DNA of 64,000 nucleotides from Arthrobacter sp. PAMC 25486 (GCF_000785535.1 NZ_CP007595.1:3804439-3868438), one strand, 5' to 3'. Positions 32,967 through 43,469 are shown, counted from the first letter of the stretch. Numbers and translations are program-made. Notes: generated from the sequence alone by a model not told the origin.

Positions 32967-34609
32967 GTACCCAAACCAAAGTTGAAACACCGGTAGATCC
33001 CGGTGAAAAACGAAAAATAGTTCTATTGTTCGCCGGTCTCATGGTCACCATGCTGCTGGCCTCCCTGAACCAAACTGTCCTCTCGACCGCGCTACCGACC
33101 ATGGTGGGTGAGCTGAACGGCGTCGAGCATATGGCGTGGGCCATCACTGCCTTCATTCTGGCTTCCACCATCATGATGCCGGTTTACGGCAAGCTGGGCG
33201 ACCTGTTGGGCCGCAAGCCCATGCTGCTGTTTGCCATCTCCATCTTCACCATTGGTTCTGTCATCGGTGCGCTGGCTCCGGACATGGGCACGCTCATTGT
33301 GGCCCGCGTGGTCCAGGGTCTGGGTGGTGGTGGTCTGATGATTCTCTCCCAGGCGACCATTGCCGACGTCGTTCCCGCTCGTGAGCGTGGCAAATACATG
33401 GGTATCATGGGCGGCGTCTTCGCGTTCTCATCGGTTGCTGGTCCGCTGATCGGCGGCGGGCTGACCGAAGGACCCGGCTGGCGCTGGGCGTTCTGGATGA
33501 ACGTGCCGTTGGCAATACTGGCCATCTTCGCCACCATCTTCCTGCTGCACGTGCCGAAGATTGTGCACGCAACACGCCCCAAGATCGACTACCTGGGCAT
33601 GATGCTCATTGCCCTCGCAACCACCGCAATTGTTCTGGTCGGCACCTGGGGCGGTTCACAGTATGAGTGGAACTCCCCTGAAATCCTGGGTCTGGCTGCC
33701 GCCGCCATCGTCACCAGTGTGCTGTTTGTTTTTGTGGAACTACGTGCCAGCGAGCCGGTCATGCCCATGATGCTCTTTAAGAGCCGCAATTTTAACCTGA
33801 CCACTATTTCTGGTCTGCTCACGGGTATCGCCATGTTTGGTGTTCTTGGCTACATGCCAACCTACATGCAGATGGCCACAGGCTACTCGGCAGCTCAGGC
33901 TGGCCTGCTCATGATCCCCATGATGGGTTGCATGCTGGTCGTCTCGGTTGTTGTCGGCCGTCGCGTCTCAACCACCGGCCGGTACAGGGTTGCCCCGATC
34001 GTAGGCTCCATTATTTTGGCTGTGTCATTGGCTCTGATGGCCACGCTCCATGCCGATTCACCCGTCTATCTCATCTGCATCTACATGGGCATCATGGGCA
34101 TTGGGTTGGGTGCCAGCATGCAAATTATGACACTGGTGGCGCAGAACTCCTTCCCGTTGAAGTTTGTTGGCACGGCCACCGCCGGCCAGAACTACTTCCG
34201 CCAGGTGGGTGCCACGCTTGGGTCCGCCGTTGTGGGTGCCATGTTTGCCACCCGCCTGCATGAGCTCGTCACCGAGAAGATCCCCGGCGGCACGGGCGGT
34301 GGTGGCGCAGCCTCGTTCACCCCGCATCTGGTCAATAGCCTGCCGGCGCCGATCAAGAAGCTCGTCATCGAGTCCTATAACGAGGCCTTGATCCCGCTGT
34401 TCCTCTGGATGGTGCCTCTTGCCGTCATTGCCGCGGTCATCCTGTTCTTCGTCAAGGAGGTTCCGCTGGCCACCAAGATCGAACGCGAAACAATCCCCGT
34501 GGGCCTTTCCCCGAACGCTGCATCCATGGCTGAGTTTGAGGTTGATGTGAAGAACGACGCCGATGCCTCCTCCGAGCCGGATGCGCCGGCTTTGGCGCCG
34601 CGAACGTAG
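32963..34609 (+). CDS. DHA2-family (14-helix) multidrug MFS transporter
   Basis: 548 aa, coupled to tetR by an ATGA overlap. The first half has the DHA2 signatures LNQTVLSTALPTMVGEL (helix 1), GKLGDLLGRKPMLL (loop 2-3, motif A) and RVVQGLGGGGLMILSQA (helix 4), and about 14 membrane helices in all. A longer extracellular loop near residues 430-465 contains a Gly run (PGGTGGGGAA). The tail is acidic and Ala/Pro-rich. Proton-driven export of lipophilic toxins or dyes is the expected role; the substrate is unknown. Confidence 0.92.
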   Translation: MSTQTKVETPVDPGEKRKIVLLFAGLMVTMLLASLNQTVLSTALPTMVGELNGVEHMAWAITAFILASTIMMPVYGKLGDLLGRKPMLLFAISIFTIGSVIGALAPDMGTLIVARVVQGLGGGGLMILSQATIADVVPARERGKYMGIMGGVFAFSSVAGPLIGGGLTEGPGWRWAFWMNVPLAILAIFATIFLLHVPKIVHATRPKIDYLGMMLIALATTAIVLVGTWGGSQYEWNSPEILGLAAAAIVTSVLFVFVELRASEPVMPMMLFKSRNFNLTTISGLLTGIAMFGVLGYMPTYMQMATGYSAAQAGLLMIPMMGCMLVVSVVVGRRVSTTGRYRVAPIVGSIILAVSLALMATLHADSPVYLICIYMGIMGIGLGASMQIMTLVAQNSFPLKFVGTATAGQNYFRQVGATLGSAVVGAMFATRLHELVTEKIPGGTGGGGAASFTPHLVNSLPAPIKKLVIESYNEALIPLFLWMVPLAVIAAVILFFVKEVPLATKIERETIPVGLSPNAASMAEFEVDVKNDADASSEPDAPALAPRT

Positions 34610-34696
34610 ACAACGCCCCAGTAGTCCCCGTGCCCTCCCGCCGCGCATTTTCTCGGCGCGTGGCCCTCGGCGCGGAGCCCTGCCGGCTTTCCAGTC

Positions 34697-34761
34697 CTGT
34701 GACGCAGCAACTGCACTCGAAAACCGCTCTCCGCGGTTTTGGTGCAGTTGCTGCGTCACAG
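34697..34761. terminator. Perfect 20-bp stem with nested inner hairpin
   Basis: 34697-34716 (CTGTGACGCAGCAACTGCAC) is exactly complementary to 34742-34761. The loop itself holds an 8-bp stem AAAACCGC/GCGGTTTT. It follows the efflux gene by 87 bp and precedes the FemAB gene, so it is terminator-like, though long. Confidence 0.65.
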
Positions 34762-34886
34762 CTGTTTAATCTTCGGTGAGTTCGCCGCGTTGGGCGCCGC
34801 GGCGACCGGCCGCGGCGAATGGCGCCAGGATTCCTGCCCGGTAGACTGGAGGCAGTGAATGAACGCCAACACAATTGAGGTCTCAC

Positions 34887-35960
34887 TTGCCAGAATTCAT
34901 CGCCCGATTTGCCACTGCCGCCGAGATTGAAACGTGGGACACGCTGGTCACGGCCAACCCCAATGGCGGTAATTTGCTGCAATCCGAAGCGTTTGCTGCG
35001 GTCAAGAAGAACTACGGATGGGACCCCCAGTTCCTGGTCTTTGAAGGCCCGGACTACTCCAGCTACAACCTGGTCCTGGAGAAGTCGTTTCCGGTCCTTG
35101 GCAAGTTCTGGTACCTCATCAAGGGGCCCGACGTTGCAGATGTGAACGACATTCCCGCCATGCTCACCGCGCTGAAAGCGTTCGTCAAGCGTGCCAGGCT
35201 GAACGTTTTCGCCACCAAGATTGAGCCCGACGTTGTTGCCTCCGAGGACGCCCGCGCGGTGCTGTCCGGCGCCGGGCTCGTGAAGGTTCCCGATCTGCAG
35301 CCCAACGACCATACGGCACTGCTGGACATTTCACCGGAGCCCAACCAGCTCCTGCGTAATCTGCACTCGCGCGGGCGCAACGCCGTGCGCCGTGCGATCC
35401 GCGAAGAAGTTGAGGTGGTGCGGATGGAGCCCACCGAGTCAACCATGCGCACCATGTATGAGCTGATGGTTGGCACGATCGCCGCGAAGGCCACCACCAC
35501 GGCCCGTGACTTTGAGTACTACCGTCAGTTCTGGACGGAGTTCAGCCGTCGTGGCCAGGGCCGTTTCTACTTCGTCTTTGAGGATGGCGTGGCCTCCGTC
35601 GGCGCCTTCGTGATCAATTACGGCGCCAAGGCCACGTACAAGGACGGCGGTTCCCTGCAGAAGCGCAAGCAGTATGGCGATTCGCACCTGGTCCAGTGGG
35701 TGGCCATCAACGACATGAAGGAACTCGGGGCGCAGGAATACGATTTCTGTGGGACGCCGCCGTCGGACCAGCTCAAGGATCCCACGCATGCCCACCACGG
35801 CCTGGGCCTGTTCAAAACGAGTTTCACGAAGACTGTCACCGATTTTGTAGGTTGCTATGACCTAATTTTGAGCCCGCTGCGGTATAAATTGTGGAGCAGC
35901 GCGGGCGAACGGGTATTCAGACAGTTGTACACGCGCCGCACTGGAAAGCAGTTCTACTAG
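34887..35960 (+). CDS. FemAB-family peptidoglycan interpeptide bridge enzyme
   Basis: Start taken at TTG 34887 (reads PEFIARFATAAEIETWDTLV), with GAGG at the right distance; an upstream TTG at 34875 overlaps that site. 357 aa, no signal. Two GNAT-like lobes: residues 1-160 (NGGNLLQSEAFAAVKKNYGW, LIKGPDVADV) and 165-340 (NLHSRGRNAVRRAIREEVEV, GRFYFVFEDGVASVGAFVINYG, EYDFCGTPPSDQ). FemAB proteins add amino acids from aminoacyl-tRNA to the lipid II stem peptide, building the cross-bridge of the Arthrobacter-type wall, on the inner face of the membrane. Monocistronic. Confidence 0.9.
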   Translation: MPEFIARFATAAEIETWDTLVTANPNGGNLLQSEAFAAVKKNYGWDPQFLVFEGPDYSSYNLVLEKSFPVLGKFWYLIKGPDVADVNDIPAMLTALKAFVKRARLNVFATKIEPDVVASEDARAVLSGAGLVKVPDLQPNDHTALLDISPEPNQLLRNLHSRGRNAVRRAIREEVEVVRMEPTESTMRTMYELMVGTIAAKATTTARDFEYYRQFWTEFSRRGQGRFYFVFEDGVASVGAFVINYGAKATYKDGGSLQKRKQYGDSHLVQWVAINDMKELGAQEYDFCGTPPSDQLKDPTHAHHGLGLFKTSFTKTVTDFVGCYDLILSPLRYKLWSSAGERVFRQLYTRRTGKQFY

Positions 35961-36045
35961 AAGTACGACGGCGTGATGTGACCTACGCGCGCAGCGGCAG
36001 CAGATCCTGCCGAGCGGCCAGGGACGAATGCGACAGGGAGCGTGA

Positions 36046-37626
36046 ATGACGACTAACAGTCCCCACGATCGGGATCAAGCAGGCGCAGGCCTGCCGGCAC
36101 CCAAGGCCGCGCCTGTGCCCCGGGCCGCGCCGAAGCCCGTCCCGAAGGATGCGCCCAAGGCGAGTCCTCGACCCGTTGGTTCCCCACGGGTGGGGATGAT
36201 TCCTGTCGTGCCGCTTCCCCGGCCCAACAAGGCTGCCCGAAGTGTGCTGCGCAAGCTCGTCCAGGGCGAATCTCCGCCCACGGCGCCGATGAACATTGTT
36301 GATCGACTGGCAGGGAGCCCCTACGCCAACTTCACGATTCAGGTGGGCAAGGCCGAAGAGTCGTCACGCAAGACCATCGACTTTGCTTTGCGCCTGGCTG
36401 AAACCATGTTCCGGTACGGTGCTGGCGCCCTCGAGGTGGAAACGTCCATCATTGCTGTCACTGCGGCGCTGGGACTGCGCAACATAGAAGTAGACATCAC
36501 AAACCAGTCGGTCATCATCAATTACGCGCCGCGCGACGCCGTGCCCATCACCTTGTTGCGTGTGGTGCGCTCATGGACCAACAATTACGCGGGCCTGGTT
36601 GAAGTGCATGAACTTGTCACCGACATTGCCAGCGGCGGTGTGACCCGGGACGAGGCGTACCGGCGCTTGGATGTCATCGTCAAGAAGCCCAAGCCGTTCC
36701 CGCGGTGGCTCGTCTCAATGGCGGAGGCCGTCTTTGCGGCAGCCGTGGTGGGCGTCATCGGCGGCACCTTCGTCGGCACGATCGTGGCGTTCCTGACCAT
36801 TCTGCTGGCCGGACAGGTGGCACGGGTCCTGGGCAAATGGCGCGTGCCCGACTTCTTTGTCACCTCTATCAGCTCCTTCATCGTCACCATGGTGGCGCTG
36901 GTGTGCTTCGTGCTTCACGTTCCATTGAGCCCCTCGGTGGTGGTGGCCGGCGGGATCCTGCTCATGCTGCCCTCGGGCCGGCTGGTCTCCGCCGTCCAGG
37001 ATGCGATCAACGGCTTCCCGGTCACGGCATCCGGACGCTTTCTATCGGCCTTCCTCACCTTTGGCGCCATCGTTGCAGGCATCGCCGTGGCCCTGGTAAC
37101 CTCCGCCGTATTTGGGGCCGACAGGCTGGATGTTGCTGACACCATCACCGCATCCCTGCCGCTGTACTGGGTTCTGGTGCTCGTGGCATTGGCCACTGTG
37201 GCCATTTGCATTGCCGAACAGACGGCCATCAAGCTCCTACTGCCCACCATGGCGGTAGCGCTGATCGGCTACCTGGTCTACTACTTCGGCATGGAGCTTG
37301 GTCTTGGCGGCCGCTTTGCACCCGCGGTTGCCGCCGTGGTCATTGGCATGTTGGCCCGCGTGATCGCACTGCGCCTTGGTGCCCCGCAGCTGGTGGTGGC
37401 TGTCCCGTCCATCATCTTCCTGCTGGTGGGTCTGTCCATTTTCCGTGCCATGTTCGTCATGACGCTCACGCCCGAGGACTCGGTGACCGGGGCCGTCGGA
37501 ATCTTCAACGCGCTTGTAATCATTCTGGCCGTCGCGGCCGGCGTGGTTCTCGGCGACAACATCGCCCGGCCCTTCACCCGCAGCAGCAACGGCCCCCGCG
37601 ACAAGCGCCGCAACCGTCGCCGCTAA
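36046..37626 (+). CDS. thrE: ThrE-family threonine/serine exporter
   Basis: 526 aa. A Pro/Ala/Lys-rich cytosolic lead (residues 1-75) precedes a soluble domain (about 90-215, FALRLAETMFRYGAGALEVET, RDAVPITLLRVVRSWTNNYAGL) and about ten membrane helices. This is the fused two-part ThrE layout (DUF1212 plus DUF3815) known from Corynebacterium, where it exports L-threonine and L-serine using the proton gradient. The tail is basic (DKRRNRRR). A GGGAG site precedes ATG 36046. Monocistronic, ended by the 37700 palindrome. Confidence 0.93.
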   Translation: MTTNSPHDRDQAGAGLPAPKAAPVPRAAPKPVPKDAPKASPRPVGSPRVGMIPVVPLPRPNKAARSVLRKLVQGESPPTAPMNIVDRLAGSPYANFTIQVGKAEESSRKTIDFALRLAETMFRYGAGALEVETSIIAVTAALGLRNIEVDITNQSVIINYAPRDAVPITLLRVVRSWTNNYAGLVEVHELVTDIASGGVTRDEAYRRLDVIVKKPKPFPRWLVSMAEAVFAAAVVGVIGGTFVGTIVAFLTILLAGQVARVLGKWRVPDFFVTSISSFIVTMVALVCFVLHVPLSPSVVVAGGILLMLPSGRLVSAVQDAINGFPVTASGRFLSAFLTFGAIVAGIAVALVTSAVFGADRLDVADTITASLPLYWVLVLVALATVAICIAEQTAIKLLLPTMAVALIGYLVYYFGMELGLGGRFAPAVAAVVIGMLARVIALRLGAPQLVVAVPSIIFLLVGLSIFRAMFVMTLTPEDSVTGAVGIFNALVIILAVAAGVVLGDNIARPFTRSSNGPRDKRRNRRR

Positions 37627-37699
37627 CCCGCCTGAGACAAACCCGACGCCGCACCAGATAAAGCCCTGTCCCTGTGGACGCCCCCACAGACTCAATGCG

Positions 37700-37768
37700 C
37701 GAGATGTGAGATGACGCCCTCTCGAGACGGGAATTACACCATTGCGGAGGGCGTCATCTGACATCTCG
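37700..37768. terminator. Long hairpin, CGAGATG-GAGAT family copy 2
   Basis: 37700-37721 (CGAGATGTGAGATGACGCCC...) pairs with 37747-37768 with one mismatch over a 25-nt loop. It lies between the convergent thrE and siderophore-interacting genes. The arm matches the 31989 element at most positions. Confidence 0.65.
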
Positions 37769-37830
37769 GCGGAAGGCGGGGACCATCTCGGCGGAGGGTG
37801 GGGGCGCGTTGTGTTTGGGGGAGTAGGGCG

Positions 37831-38685
37831 CTAGAGGATTTTGCCGATGGGGTCCTTCTTTTCGGCCTGGAAGTTGTCTTCTGAGCGGCCGTAGGCCCAG
37901 TAGCCGGAGAGCGAGACCTGCGTGCGTTCCAGGCCACGCTGCTTGAAGAGGAGGCCGCGCAGGGCCTTCATATATTCACGTTCTCCATGCACAAAGGCAT
38001 AGACGGTGCCGTCAGGCCACGGGCAGTTGGCGACTGCGTCGAGCAGGACAGTGCACCGGTCCGGTGTAGTTCCGTTGCGGAACACCCAGGTGAGCTCAAC
38101 GGCGTCGGGCTTCCCGATGGGCTGGATGTCGGCGGCCGTATCCACCTCAAGGTAGGCGTGGCCGCGCGTATTGGCAGGCAGCGACTCGAGCGCGGCGGCA
38201 ATGGCAGGAAGAGCCGATTCGTCGCCCGCGAACAGCTGCCAGTCGGCGTCGAGGTTGGGCTTGTAAGCGCCGCCGGGGCCGGAGAAAATGATCCGGTCGC
38301 CAGGAACTGCGGCTGCAGCCCACGGGCCGGCAAGTCCGGCAGATCCATGCACCACAAAGTCGATGGCGATCTCCTGGGCGGTAGCGTCCAGCCAGCGCAC
38401 GGTGTAGGTGCGGGTCATGGGCCAGTGCTCGCGCGGCATGGTCTCGCGCAGCGCAAATACGTCGACGGGCTCCGCATATTCCACGCCGGGATGCAGGAAA
38501 TGAATCTTCACATACATGTCGGTGGCGTCCTTGGGCACGAATTTCGCCAGGTCGGAACCGCCGGCAATGATGCGCACCATGTGCGGGCTGAGCTTTTCGG
38601 TGCGCAGTACGTGCAGCGAGAATTGGCTGCGGGGCTTGACGGCGGGGGCAGTAACGGCTGGTGATTTAGTATCGGCTGAGGTCAC
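37831..38685 (-). CDS. Siderophore-interacting FAD-dependent ferric reductase
   Basis: 284 aa, SIP/ViuB family. The FAD-binding barrel has the R-x-Y-T motif in WPMTRTYTVRW (near residue 93), preceded by SPHMVRIIAGGSDLAKF and followed by FVVHGSAGLAGPWAAAAVPGD. The C-terminal half is the NAD(P)H-binding lobe (FAGDESALPAIAAALESLP) ending WAYGRSEDNF. Such enzymes reduce Fe(III) in imported siderophores in the cytosol and so release Fe(II). A near-canonical DtxR/IdeR box lies 53 bp upstream of the start, so expression should rise in iron starvation. The siderophore importer is not in the window. Confidence 0.93.
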   Translation of the reverse strand: MTSADTKSPAVTAPAVKPRSQFSLHVLRTEKLSPHMVRIIAGGSDLAKFVPKDATDMYVKIHFLHPGVEYAEPVDVFALRETMPREHWPMTRTYTVRWLDATAQEIAIDFVVHGSAGLAGPWAAAAVPGDRIIFSGPGGAYKPNLDADWQLFAGDESALPAIAAALESLPANTRGHAYLEVDTAADIQPIGKPDAVELTWVFRNGTTPDRCTVLLDAVANCPWPDGTVYAFVHGEREYMKALRGLLFKQRGLERTQVSLSGYWAYGRSEDNFQAEKKDPIGKIL

Positions 38686-38737
38686 AATGAACTCCTGTCG
38701 CCGGGGTCGACCCGGCCTGCGGGCGCGGCCAGCACGC

Positions 38738-38759
38738 CTAGTTAGGTTGTCCTAACTAG
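38738..38759. promoter_or_regulatory. DtxR/IdeR-type iron box
   Basis: CTAGTTAGG-TTGT-CCTAACTAG is a perfect 9-bp inverted repeat. Its core TTAGGTTGTCCTAACTA follows the consensus TTAGGTTAG-S-CTAACCTAA at most positions. It stands just upstream of the siderophore-interacting gene (minus strand) and 6 bp past the uracil-DNA glycosylase stop. Confidence 0.88.
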
Positions 38760-38765
38760 TCTAGG

Positions 38766-39530
38766 TTACGCGGGCAGTTTCCAGTCGATCGGGGTGGCAC
38801 CTTGCGCTAACAGCAGATCATTCACTCGGCTGAACGGTTTGGACCCAAAGAAGCCCCGCGACGCCGACAGTGGGCTCGGATGGGCGGATTCAATCACCGC
38901 TGTGCCCTCCAGAAGCGGTGCCAGGCGTTGCGCGTCCTTGCCCCACAACACGCTGACAAGGGGCAACTTTCTGGCGGCAAGGGCGGCAATGACGGCCTCC
39001 GTGACTTCTTCCCACCCACGACGGCGGTGCGAACCTGCCTCACCCGGCGCCACCGTGAGCACCCTGTTCAGGAGCAGGACGCCCTGGTCGGCCCAGGAGC
39101 TGAGGTCCCCGTGGGTGGCCGGGGCGATGCCCACGTCGGCGTTCAACTCCTTGTAAATGTTGTTCAGGCTGCGGGGTAGGGGACGGGTTTTCCTGTCCAC
39201 GGAAAATGCCAGGCCCACCGAGTGCCCAGGCGTGGGGTATGGGTCCTGGCCAACCATCAAGACCTTGATCGCCGCCATGGGCGTGCCCAAGGCGCGCAGT
39301 ACCTTGGTGGGAAGGGGCAGGAAGCGGGTTCCGGCGTCGTACTCGTTGGCCAGCATGGCGCCCAAACTCCGCAACAGGGGCTCCAGCGGGGCCAATTCCT
39401 GCGCCCAATCGGGGGCAAGTTGCGTGAGAGGGTCCTGCGCCAACAGGGCCAGGGCCGCCAGCTCCCGGGCATCCCAGGGCGCCGGTGCGGGGAGGTCAAA
39501 GAGTGCAGGTGCGCTGTCCATGTTCTCCAT
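38766..39530 (-). CDS. ung: Uracil-DNA glycosylase, family 1
   Basis: The family-1 motifs are clear: catalytic Asp in VLMVGQDPYPTPGHSVGLAF, the uracil-specificity region SLNNIYKEL, and the DNA-intercalating loop HPSPLSASRGFFG. The enzyme removes uracil from DNA to start base-excision repair in the cytosol. The start is uncertain: ATG 39530 (MENMDSAP) and ATG 39521 are both plausible, and the frame is open to 39620; none has a good ribosome site. I chose 39530, giving 254 aa, slightly longer than the usual 225-230. Residues before about 20 are not conserved. Monocistronic. Confidence 0.93.
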   Translation of the reverse strand: MENMDSAPALFDLPAPAPWDARELAALALLAQDPLTQLAPDWAQELAPLEPLLRSLGAMLANEYDAGTRFLPLPTKVLRALGTPMAAIKVLMVGQDPYPTPGHSVGLAFSVDRKTRPLPRSLNNIYKELNADVGIAPATHGDLSSWADQGVLLLNRVLTVAPGEAGSHRRRGWEEVTEAVIAALAARKLPLVSVLWGKDAQRLAPLLEGTAVIESAHPSPLSASRGFFGSKPFSRVNDLLLAQGATPIDWKLPA

Positions 39531-39691
39531 TGTGGGCCATGGCGGGCTGCTGGTTAATTCCTCCACAGGAAGGGCTGCTTGTGCCGCTGTCCACGGAATT
39601 GCAAATGACATCCCTGTCATTCGCCCTTATTATGGACAGTGCGGGCCACGTTTGGCGGTCTGCTTCGCATGAGATTTGAGGGAGGGCTGTT

Positions 39692-39994
39692 GTGGCTGAA
39701 GCCATTGCGCATGGGCACGACCCGGCGGACCATGCCGCACCCTCCGAGGGCGGGCTCAGCCAGCGCGAGCAGCAAATGCTTGACCTGGAACGGCAATGGT
39801 GGAAGTACGCCGGCGCCAAGGAGCAGGCCATCCGTGACATGTTTGACCTCTCGGCGACCCATTACTACCAGGTCCTGAACGCCCTGATCGACACGGAAGC
39901 CGCGCTGGGCTATGACCCCATGCTGGTCAAACGGTTGCGTAGACTACGTGAGTCACGTCAACACGCCCGATCCGCACGCCGACTGGGCAACTGA
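39692..39994 (+). CDS. DUF3263-domain small protein
   Basis: GTG start with GGGAGGGC upstream. 100 aa; the domain LSQREQQMLDLERQWWKYAGAKEQAIRDMFDLSATHYYQVLNALID is the actinobacterial DUF3263, which looks like a small HTH-like helical domain (a sigma-70-region-4-like pattern), followed by a basic tail (RRLRESRQHARSARR). Its function is not established. It is 41 bp upstream of the LytR_C protein gene, a neighbourhood I recall as common in this phylum, so the two may act together in envelope or growth control. Confidence 0.85.
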   Translation: MAEAIAHGHDPADHAAPSEGGLSQREQQMLDLERQWWKYAGAKEQAIRDMFDLSATHYYQVLNALIDTEAALGYDPMLVKRLRRLRESRQHARSARRLGN

Positions 39995-40035
39995 CCCATT
40001 TTCGCCCAACGTACGCACAAGGACTGCACTGCACA

Positions 40036-40638
40036 ATGAGTAAACACCCGCGCGATGAGTTTGACGCTGTCGAGGAGAATTCGGCCCGCTACGGAGTCCA
40101 TCGGGCGTCGATGGAAACCCGATCACGCTCGTTGCTGCCCATAATGATCGTCGGCGTTGCCGCCCTGTGCATTGGGCTCTTGGCGTTCTTCGTCATGCCG
40201 AAATTGTTGAACAACAACACCTCCCCGCTGGCAGGCAACACCACATCTGCTGTCAGCACTCCTCAAGCCGACCAGAGCACGGAGCCGCCAACTCCCGAGC
40301 CGACTGAAGCGGCCACCGAGGCGCCCACGGAGGAGCCGACGCCGGAGCCCACCCCGGATTCCGTTGTTGACAAGAGCATCGCCGTGGCGGTCTTCAACGC
40401 CACGGGTGTCTCCGGCCTGGCCGCGCAATACGCCGGGCGTGTCACGGGGGATGGCTGGACGGTGGCGCAGTCAGCCAACTGGGCAGGACAGCCGCAGTCA
40501 ACGTCCGTCATTTTCTACAGCGACATCACGCAGAAGGCCAACGCCGAAGCACTCGGCACCCTGCTGAACATCCCCACCCAGGTTGAAACCGCCGAACTCG
40601 GCCTGCCGCTGGCCATTGTGCTGGGTCCTGGCGCCTAG
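40036..40638 (+). CDS. Membrane-anchored LytR_C-domain protein
   Basis: 200 aa: a short cytosolic N-terminus, one membrane helix (LLPIMIVGVAALCIGLLAFF, about 34-53), an extracellular Thr/Pro/Glu-rich stalk (PTPEPTEAATEAPTEEPTPEP, broken here as TPEPTEAA and EEPTPEPT) and the LytR C-terminal domain (AVAVFNATGVSGLAAQYAG to VIFYSDITQKANAEAL). The domain often follows LytR-CpsA-Psr catalytic domains that attach polymers to the wall; here it stands alone, so it may bind a wall ligand or partner. Transcribed with the DUF3263 gene. Confidence 0.85.
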   Translation: MSKHPRDEFDAVEENSARYGVHRASMETRSRSLLPIMIVGVAALCIGLLAFFVMPKLLNNNTSPLAGNTTSAVSTPQADQSTEPPTPEPTEAATEAPTEEPTPEPTPDSVVDKSIAVAVFNATGVSGLAAQYAGRVTGDGWTVAQSANWAGQPQSTSVIFYSDITQKANAEALGTLLNIPTQVETAELGLPLAIVLGPGA

Positions 40639-40650
40639 TTTTTTCATAAA

Positions 40651-40693
40651 GCACGACGGCGGGAGGTCACCTTGGTTGACAAGGTGGCCTCCC
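40651..40693. terminator. Hairpin, GCACGACGGCGG palindrome copy 2
   Basis: GCACGACGGC (40651-40660) leads into GGGAGGTCACCTTG (40661-40674), which pairs with 40680-40693 with one mismatch and a 5-nt loop. It follows the LytR_C stop by 12 bp. Sequence is close to the perfect palindrome at 58259, but the outer arm is unpaired. Confidence 0.65.
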
Positions 40694-40779
40694 CGTTCGC
40701 TGCCTCCCACTGCTCGCATGCTCGCAGCGGTCCCTCGGCCGCTCATTTACCTCGACCTGGGGACCAGACGTACCTTGGG

Positions 40780-41322
40780 CTAGTCCTTCAGCGGAACGCC
40801 GTTGGAATCGGTGCGGTAGTTTTCGTGGCCGACGAGGATCAGGATGCCCTCAATGAGGCCCCAGATTCCCATGATCGGGTAGAGGAAGCCGAAGCTGACC
40901 ACCGACACCAGAAGCTGGGTCAGGGCAATCTTGTTCTTGCCCAGGTAAAAGTTGTGGATGCCGAGGCCTCCCAGCAAAATGCCCAAGATGCCGGCCACGA
41001 CCTTTGACTTCTGCTGGCCGCCAACCATGGGGTATCCGGGCTGCGGGTAGGGCTGCTGGAATCCCTGCTGCTGGTAGCCCTGTTGGCCGCCTTGCTGCTG
41101 GTACGGGTTTTGCTGCACGTTCTGCTGCGGGTAGGCCTGCTGGGCTCCGGGGTAGGGTGACTGGGGTTCCGGCTGCTGGTAGCTCGGAGGCTGCGGTGCA
41201 GCGGGCTCTTGGTAGCCGGGGGCACCATAGGCCGGCGGCGCTGGCTGGTCGTAACCTGCAGGAACCTCGGACGCCTTGCCAAAGTCGAGGGGATTTTGTT
41301 CGGGCTGGTTATTTTCACTCAT
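40780..41322 (-). CDS. TM2-domain membrane protein with Gln/Pro-rich N-terminus
   Basis: Start at ATG 41322, with AGGAG six bases upstream; the frame is open from 41604. The 180-aa product has a disordered Pro/Gln/Tyr-rich half (residues 15-105, repeats such as YQQQGGQQGYQQQGFQQ) and then a TM2 domain: two membrane helices (VVAGILGILLGGLGIHNFYLG and LTQLLVSVVSFGFLYPI, first shown over its length) with the conserved GIHNFYLGK turn. TM2 proteins are widespread and poorly understood. The coding DNA of the Gln-rich part is internally repetitive. Divergent from groEL. Confidence 0.85.
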   Translation of the reverse strand: MSENNQPEQNPLDFGKASEVPAGYDQPAPPAYGAPGYQEPAAPQPPSYQQPEPQSPYPGAQQAYPQQNVQQNPYQQQGGQQGYQQQGFQQPYPQPGYPMVGGQQKSKVVAGILGILLGGLGIHNFYLGKNKIALTQLLVSVVSFGFLYPIMGIWGLIEGILILVGHENYRTDSNGVPLKD

Positions 41323-41617
41323 GGTGTCTCCTGATGCTACTGATATTGAAGGCACAAGCCGTTGCCGGGAGGCGGTTCGAGCATTGCTTATGCGAACGGT
41401 TGAAAATGCATATGGCAACAACGCTATCTGTTCGGCCGCGTGTCTGAAAGGGACAGGACCGCGAAGGGGCGAATATGTTGCGGGAAACGGGGGTGGGTCA
41501 CACCTTGGAGACCGTTTATTGCCACTTCCACACCACTTCCACGCCGTCCTGGTCCCATTCCGGCGTCTGAGACGCACCCCTTCCGGCGTTCGCCGCAAGC
41601 TCATACAGCGTTCCCCG

Positions 41618-41644
41618 CTTGCACTCTGTAGTGACGAGTGCTAA
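41618..41644. promoter_or_regulatory. CIRCE element 1 (HrcA operator)
   Basis: CTTGCACTC-N9-GAGTGCTAA, one step away from the consensus TTAGCACTC-N9-GAGTGCTAA in the left half. Stands upstream of groEL and should bind the heat-shock repressor HrcA. Confidence 0.88.
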
Positions 41645-41652
41645 TTATGGAG

Positions 41653-41679
41653 TTAGCACTCTGAGGTGGCGACTGCTAA
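41653..41679. promoter_or_regulatory. CIRCE element 2 (HrcA operator)
   Basis: TTAGCACTC-N9-GACTGCTAA, with a single departure in the right half. It begins 9 bp after element 1. The right half of element 1 and the left half of element 2 also make an inverted GAGTGCTAA/TTAGCACTC pair. Confidence 0.88.
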
Positions 41680-41810
41680 TTATTGGCTGCTCAACCGCCG
41701 TCGGAGTATTGAACTTTCCTCATTGGGCGAGGGTTCGCAGCAGGTGTAAAGAGATCATCGGCTGCTAATCCGTCCGTCGCGGGCGCACAATGGGGATTTT
41801 TGAATCGTAA

Positions 41811-43469
<1,659 letters not shown>

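Noticed and set aside
32334..34609. TetR-MFS operon as part of a defence or biosynthetic cluster
   Set aside because: It is a common two-gene efflux unit; neighbours are unrelated housekeeping genes.
41276..41644. 122-codon plus-strand ORF in the TM2/groEL gap
   Set aside because: It overlaps the TM2 gene start and the first CIRCE site and has no family-like sequence.
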